Below, in pieces: positions 58,683 to 64,000 of a DNA stretch of 64,000 nucleotides. This DNA is from Neofusicoccum parvum. Its lineage: Eukaryota; Ascomycota; Dothideomycetes; Botryosphaeriales; Botryosphaeriaceae. Position 1 is the stretch's first letter, and each line of letters opens with the position of its first letter. The stretch is from assembly GCA_020912385.1 (NCBI GenBank), contig CP087213.1:806001-870000 (forward strand), written 5' to 3'. A program made the position numbers and the translations under genes. The notes below the pieces were generated by a model. It had not been told where the DNA came from and made no database searches. It saw only the letters and a list, made by a program, of their open reading frames with translations.

Positions 58683-61600
58683 GTTGGGCAGTCGGTTGGC
58701 TAGAGACGCCGCGGGGGAAGTGGAAAAGGTGGGTTGACAGTCTCAGGCGAAGAATTGCTCAAGTTCAGCGCCGAAAGAGCATGATAGAGAAGAGCATTGG
58801 GGAGAAGGCCAGGCGTATTTATCCCCTTCCCGACCCCGCTCAGTCGATCGTCGGCACAGTGGAAGGAAGCAGTGGCTGACGAGTCTCCGGTTTCGAGACT
58901 TGTGGATCCATGGAGCCGTTGCCCCCAAGAGCTCCAGTGGTCTGGGCAGCAGCGCCTGACGCGTGGGGCTCCTGCAACCAACATGGTTTGTGATAGTCGG
59001 ATGGGCAGTGCCCTCCCCGCTCCAGACGCAGGGCTAGTGCCGGGTTTAGGCATGGGCATCCCTCATTGGGGGAGGCATGAGGGTGGGAGCAGACGGATAG
59101 TGATTTCCTTGGGCCACTGCGATACGTACCCACCGGAAGGCGGCCGGCACCTTGCGGTTGGCGCACGGCTGAGTCGGTTTCTGGGCGGCTGGCGTGTGGA
59201 AGCATAGGAGGTGGAGCCGGTGCAGGCGGTGCAGGCATTCAGCCAGATGGCTAGCTCCGCTCGACTCCTCTCCCTGTCGCATCTGCGGTTCGAGGTCCAG
59301 GGCCGGCGAGATGTACATCTCCGCATGGCCCCGGCCCCTGCCCGGCGAGCCCGCCGCCACGCCGCCATGTGCCAGCACGCGTGCAGTCCGCGGAAAAACT
59401 GGGCGCAGACAGCGCGCCGGGACTGAAAGGAGCCCGAGGGCGAGACGCCAGGCGGCGGCGACAGGCCGTGGCGGGCGGCGTGGAGGATGCTCAGCGCGCG
59501 GCAGCACGTGGGGCGCAGGTCATATCGCTGTAGTCCCGGGGTACCATCCCCGCACGAGGTACTTGCGAGGATGCAAAGCCTCCACCATGTCATGTTGCTT
59601 GCAATGATGCGCCGTTCCCCACACGCGTCACTTGGCGCTAGCGCGTCAACGTGGGAGGCCGCCGCCAGCCACCCGTCCCCGCTTACTCTATTTCCCCGCA
59701 AAACGCTAGGGCGCCGTGGCCATTTTTGGAGGCAGCCAGGCCGGCTAGTCCTCGCTGTGCCGTGCCCGTTGGACAGCCCAGCACCAGCTCTGCGGATCCC
59801 ATCGGACGAGCGCCTCGCGTAGAGTTTGCGGGTTCGCCGGCGGAACTTCGATACAACCGCTTGACGCGGACGTGTGGGGTAAAAGCTAATGCCTGTCGTG
59901 AACGCGGGGAAAAATCCCTGTCGCTGCATCCAAATCTGGCCGCTGCGGATGCGCAGGGAGGCCGGCTGTTGGGAACCGCGTTATCTCGAGTCAGGACGGA
60001 GTCGGCCTCCTGCATCCCCCTACCTCCACCGCACACTTGGCGAGAACCACCCGCAAATCCCCAGCTCGAAGGCGAAGTCGAGATGCCAAAAGAACGCGGG
60101 CCTTTGTCAGAGAGCCCGCCCCGTGATGGTGCTGCCTACCGGAACGCCGGGAGGCGCGCGGCTAGCCCCTTACGTCGTCCGCTGCTCTTGACTGGCTCTC
60201 CGACGCCGCAGCATATACACAGGTCCGCGATTGGCAGACCGCATCTGCTCTCGTATACGTATGCCGCATTGTCGGGTCCCCCCTCCGCACGGAGCGCCTA
60301 GCAGCTCCTCCCGGATCTCGCGGGCTCGTGTCTTCGTCTCCTCTGATGTTGTACTGTGTACATGGCTGGGACCGTCGCACAACGGCGGGATCTTGTTCTC
60401 CTGGTTCGCCCCGGGGTGGCACGTTGTGCTCATGCACAATTCCCATGGTAACGGAATTCCTGCTTGACAATCCTGGCTGTCGGTCGGACGTAGTCATGAG
60501 CTTACACTGACCACCCTGCTCCTCCACTCCGGCTGCTCTGCGTCGTTGAGGGGACCGGTCAGCTTGGAAAGCCGATGTCCTCGACATGCTGAGCCTCCGT
60601 TATGCGCTGGTGGCCAAGCACTCCGGGGAGAGCGAGGCTGGCTGGGGATTCCGGGGTAACCGCCGCCGCAGCAGGAACTAGCGTTGCTGGAACCTCTGGG
60701 AGATTGGGCATGTCCGTTGGCCGGGCTATCGCTGGCTGATCCATGCAAGCTCTCCGCATGCCACGAGGATGCACCGGAGACCAAGTTGAGCGGCACACGT
60801 CCAGAAGCGACGGCAGTGCAGCTGGCGGCCGAGCGGTAGAAAACGCCGCATCTTCATGAAACACCTGCCGTCTCGATGATGCGTGTCACTGTGGAGATGA
60901 ACCATCTCTAGATGCAGAAAAGGGTGTTGAGCGTTCGGACGTGTGTCGAGCTTGTCGGGTGCACGGTTTGGGTGCGCACCCACAAGGCGCAGAGCTGCAG
61001 AGTGGCACCGTGCGGCACAACACCCATCATCCGGTCGTCCGTTGGTTTTTCTTTCGCGGGAAGCCAATCACTAGACTGGCTCGCAGGGCGCGAGAAGTGT
61101 GGTCGGCCACGATCTTCGTGGGCTTACAAGCTTTTGCCCTGATGTCAAGCAGCAGTGGTGATACTTGCTTGTTAGGACCCGGTGCCTGGATACGTGTAAG
61201 TCGAATGGGTCATCTGCACGAAGATCACGACCAACCTTGTCTTTGGAGCCTTGAAGGAGGGTGGAGACGATTTGCCTGGAAGTGTCTGTCCAATCAATAC
61301 TGGCTGCAGACATGGTGAGAGCCGGATTATTTTCTGGCCTGCGATGCAGCGCGGCAGACCCAGGATGCACAGCGCACTCCCCTTGTTGGAGGCGTCCAGT
61401 GCCCACCCGGATTAGTCGATGGCCATGGATTCAAGCAGCGCGTTCTTCCTCAGGCACATACACAGGAGACCAGCGTTTTGGAGTATAGCCCGCATGCCTG
61501 ACCAGGTCCGTCCCAGCGCATGCTTGGGTCCCGTCGAAGCGCGCAGATTGCCGCTGAAAGTCGTTGACAGCGGTGCGTCTTTGGTCCACACCGTACTCGG

Positions 61601-63191
61601 TGATTTCCCCACTTTTTGTAATCGGCCGTCGCATCTCCTTGAGGGCTTCGAGGGATGCTCGACCGCCCACATCAGGCCCCATAGCGCATTGATAGTAAGT
61701 CTCTCGAGAGCCCGATCCGGATCCTCCCACTGTCTGTTGAAATCGAGATGGCCACCTTCCCAATGCAGCAGTGAGCTCTGGCGCGATTCTGCAGGGTAGA
61801 TCACTTACTGGGCTGTGCTATACCCCCATCGGACCTTTGGAGCAGTGCGTCGGTGCTCAGATCTGGGACCGGAGCAACCGACCGCTTTGCTTTACTGGTC
61901 TGCTGTACAAACACACATGCTGAGGAGATTCCCGCTTCTTCGCATGTTCTTGCGCAATCGAGCAGTCCGTTCAACGATGTCGAAGTCCGGAACATTTTCG
62001 CCGTCTTTGTTGACCCTGCTGCTGACGTGTCGTCCTATCCCACAGGGCGAGCATGCTTCTCGTTGCTATGGCGGCTCACTTGGAAGACGTGAATGCTCCT
62101 CGTCGGCCACAGCATTGAGTCCATCGTATGGCTGCATCTGCACATCACCGCCCTCCCAAGTCATGCTTGAGTCTCAAGGGCTCAACCCACCTTATGGGTA
62201 TCACAGCAAGTTCTGGATTCATCGACCGCTCCTAGACTAGCGAAGGAGCGAGTGTCTGAGCTTCAATGCGTGTAAAGATGCCGTGTAGTGGCTTGCGACA
62301 CCCATGCAGACAGTAGAGGGGAGTATTCGCCCCGACAGGCGATGCGTAGCAAAACAGCACTAGATCATCCATTCCCCACGAAGCGCAAGTGTTTGTCGCA
62401 ACACCACACGAAAGGATGCTGTGCGTGTGTCCGATCACCGAGTTAGCCAGAGACTACGTCTTCAATTTCGCCGCAGTCCGGCGTCCAAGGAATCGCTGGA
62501 TGCGTGGGTGGCGTCAATTGTCGGAGATGAATGGCTGTCACGCGTCTGGGCAGAGTGTGGTCGGCTAGAGAGCGTGTCTCTCGGGAGGCGCGATGGCAGG
62601 ACAGCTGATCCACACTGTCTCAGATAGAGCAGTTGCGAGGAATGCCGCAGGACGGGCTCGGAGATGAGCAGGTCGACAGCAACAGCACAGGCGAGCGGCC
62701 GGGACGAGGAGGCGATGCGGCGAGCGCAGGAGACCGATGGCGCGGCGAGAGTGGTGAGAGGCGTGAAGAGGCGCTCGGCGAGAAGCGGGCGCGGGGCCGC
62801 CAAGACGCGGCGGCGGCGGGCCGAGCACAGGTCGGGGGGGCACGGGGGGCCGGGTCGGGGGCCTGCAGGGCTGAGAGCGGGCGCGGGACGCCGGGCGACG
62901 TTTCCTGTGACGTTGATGTTTCCAGCTGGCAGACCCTCCTGGCCCATGCGCGCTGACCGCAGTCGCTGTTCTCGTATCTCCAGCTCCTTGGCTGCGACTC
63001 GTCCCTCTGCGCGCCTTCTCTGAGCCCTCCGAGTCCCCCAACTCGACACGTTGGCCCGCAGAGGTTTCCCCGCGTATCTGCTCCACCATCTCAAGCTCCG
63101 CGCTCCCGCCCTCCCCGTCGACGCCCTTGTCAAGCAGTCGCAGACTTGGTTGACGCAGCTCCAGGCCCGCGGGGGCCCGCCCGGCGCGAGA
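58683..63191. other. 4.5 kb region without a recognisable gene
   Basis: Left end is the alcohol oxidase promoter, with a TATA-like element at 58814-58823 about 130 bp before its ATG. 58.9-60.3 kb is GC-rich with only artefactual frames. 60.5-62.4 kb is lower in GC and has short frames in several phases (for example 61412-61804 minus, 61815-62240 plus) that I cannot assign; it could be a decayed gene. 62.5-63.2 kb is GC-rich and is the promoter of the DDHD gene. Confidence 0.4.
58814..58823 (-). promoter_or_regulatory. TATA-like element of the alcohol oxidase gene
   Basis: On the minus strand GGATAAATAC, about 130 bp upstream of the oxidase ATG, in an otherwise GC-rich promoter. Confidence 0.4.
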
Positions 63192-64000
63192 ATGTCCACG
63201 CCGGACGCGAAGCCTTCCTACCTCTCTGCAGGCATCAACGCCATCTCGCCGTGGGGCTCCAGAAACCAGACCCCCCAGACGCACCCCGCCCCCGACCAGG
63301 GCGAGCCGCAGCCTCCCGAGCTCAACCTCACGCAGCAGAGCCGGGGCGCCGACCACACTGTGACGCACCACAGGCACCGTCTGAGTTTGAAAAAGTACCC
63401 CCGCGACTGCCCGCCGCTGGTCGTGCAGTGGTTTCATGCCGTCGACGTACGTGCCTGGCCCGCCTGCTGCTACACGCGCCTGCGCACCCTGCTGAACACT
63501 TGCAGATCCCCAAGCGGAAGGCCTTGGTCTTCGCCGACAGCGCCCCCAAACCGGACAAGCCCCCGCAGCCGAAGAAATGGAGCCCGTTCTCTCCCGGCGA
63601 CTCTCGCGCCATCGAGGCCACCTTCCAGAAGATCTGTGACGAAGCGGAAGAGACTGAGCGCAAGAAACTGCAGCGTGAGGGGCCAGATCCGGGCGAGCCG
63701 TCGAACGACGAGCCGCGCCAGTGGCAGATCAAGGAACGCCATGTTCGCTGGGAGAGATCAGAGCCAAACGGGGTGCTCAAGGCCAAGGTCCCGGTGAACG
63801 AGGACTTCCTCTTTGACGTGGATGTAGAGGAGCGAGAGCTGGCTCCGGCCTACTGGATTGGCGCAGTCTACGAAGTGCGGCGGGGCACATGGTTCTTCCA
63901 GGGTAAAGTCTTCAGGAGCAGTTGGCATGCGGAAATACTGAACGTCGGCGGCAGATAGTGCATCCATCCTTCGACCGTGCGACGAGAACCTAGCAACCCA
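63192..64000 (+). CDS. DDHD-domain phospholipase A1, N-terminal part (runs off window)
   Basis: N-terminal portion of a fungal DDHD-domain intracellular phospholipase A1-like protein (yeast YOR022C family). Exons seen: 63192-63446, 63506-63902 and 63955 to beyond the end; introns 59 and 52 bp. The third exon start is fixed because only the acceptor ending at 63954 restores the family block ILRPCDENLAT. Visible conserved parts are YLSAGINAISPWG at the start, YPRDCPPLVVQWFHAVD, WSPFSPGDSRAIEATFQK and DFLFDVDVEERELAPAYW. The serine-esterase GxSxG and the DDHD domain itself lie beyond the window. The ATG is the first one in frame ahead of the conserved N-terminus. No signal peptide, so cytosolic or peripheral on membranes. 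Confidence 0.85.

Overview
The window is chromosomal DNA of a filamentous ascomycete (Pezizomycotina). The evidence is eukaryotic gene structure: canonical GT-AG introns mostly of 47-80 bp with a CTAAC/CTGAC-type branch site, two Zn2Cys6 regulators, a cytochrome b5-fused sphingolipid desaturase, a fungal Gbp2/Hrb1-type RNA-binding protein and a broken HET-domain gene. The DNA is GC-rich, so long spurious open frames occur opposite real genes and in intergenic DNA. No operon, rRNA, CRISPR array, intact transposon or convincing functional tRNA was seen. Genus cannot be fixed from the sequence.

Layout. 2.7-6.3 kb: a large Zn2Cys6 transcription factor (minus), then a 3.9 kb GC-rich gap. 10.2-12.2 kb: a cytochrome P450. 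13.0-14.4 kb: cytosolic tyrosyl-tRNA synthetase. 16.8-18.6 kb: PGM2-type phosphopentomutase (minus), divergent from a b5-fused Delta8-sphingolipid desaturase at 19.3-21.0 kb. 21.4-22.9 kb: a membrane-anchored HODM/DUF3445 protein (minus). 23.4-25.3 kb: ALG9 mannosyltransferase (minus), divergent from NAF1 (25.5-27.5 kb) across 217 bp. 29.2-30.1 kb: a secreted, probably GPI-anchored Ser/Thr-rich protein.

30.1-36.7 kb is gene-poor and holds a HET-domain pseudogene and two doubtful tRNA-like fragments. 36.7-38.4 kb: a mitochondrial carrier. 38.8-40.8 kb: a nine-exon three-RRM protein of the Gbp2/Hrb1 family (minus) that needs an 8-nt microexon. 43.4-45.3 kb: an MFS drug/polyamine-type transporter. 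46.8-49.1 kb: a second Zn2Cys6 factor. 50.6-52.3 kb: mitochondrial succinyl-CoA:3-ketoacid CoA-transferase. 53.3-55.0 kb: a secreted App1/DUF2183-type phosphatase (minus). 56.4-58.7 kb: a peroxisomal methanol-oxidase-type alcohol oxidase (minus). 58.7-63.2 kb: no clear gene. 63.2 kb to the end: the N-terminal part of a DDHD-domain phospholipase running off the window.

The genes are a mix of housekeeping functions (translation, N-glycosylation, snoRNP assembly, mRNA export, sugar phosphate and ketone-body metabolism, lipid modification) and accessory functions (P450, transporter, alcohol oxidase, secreted proteins). I see no biosynthetic cluster. Exon coordinates were derived by hand from splice consensus and frame continuity; every spliced model listed closes in frame.
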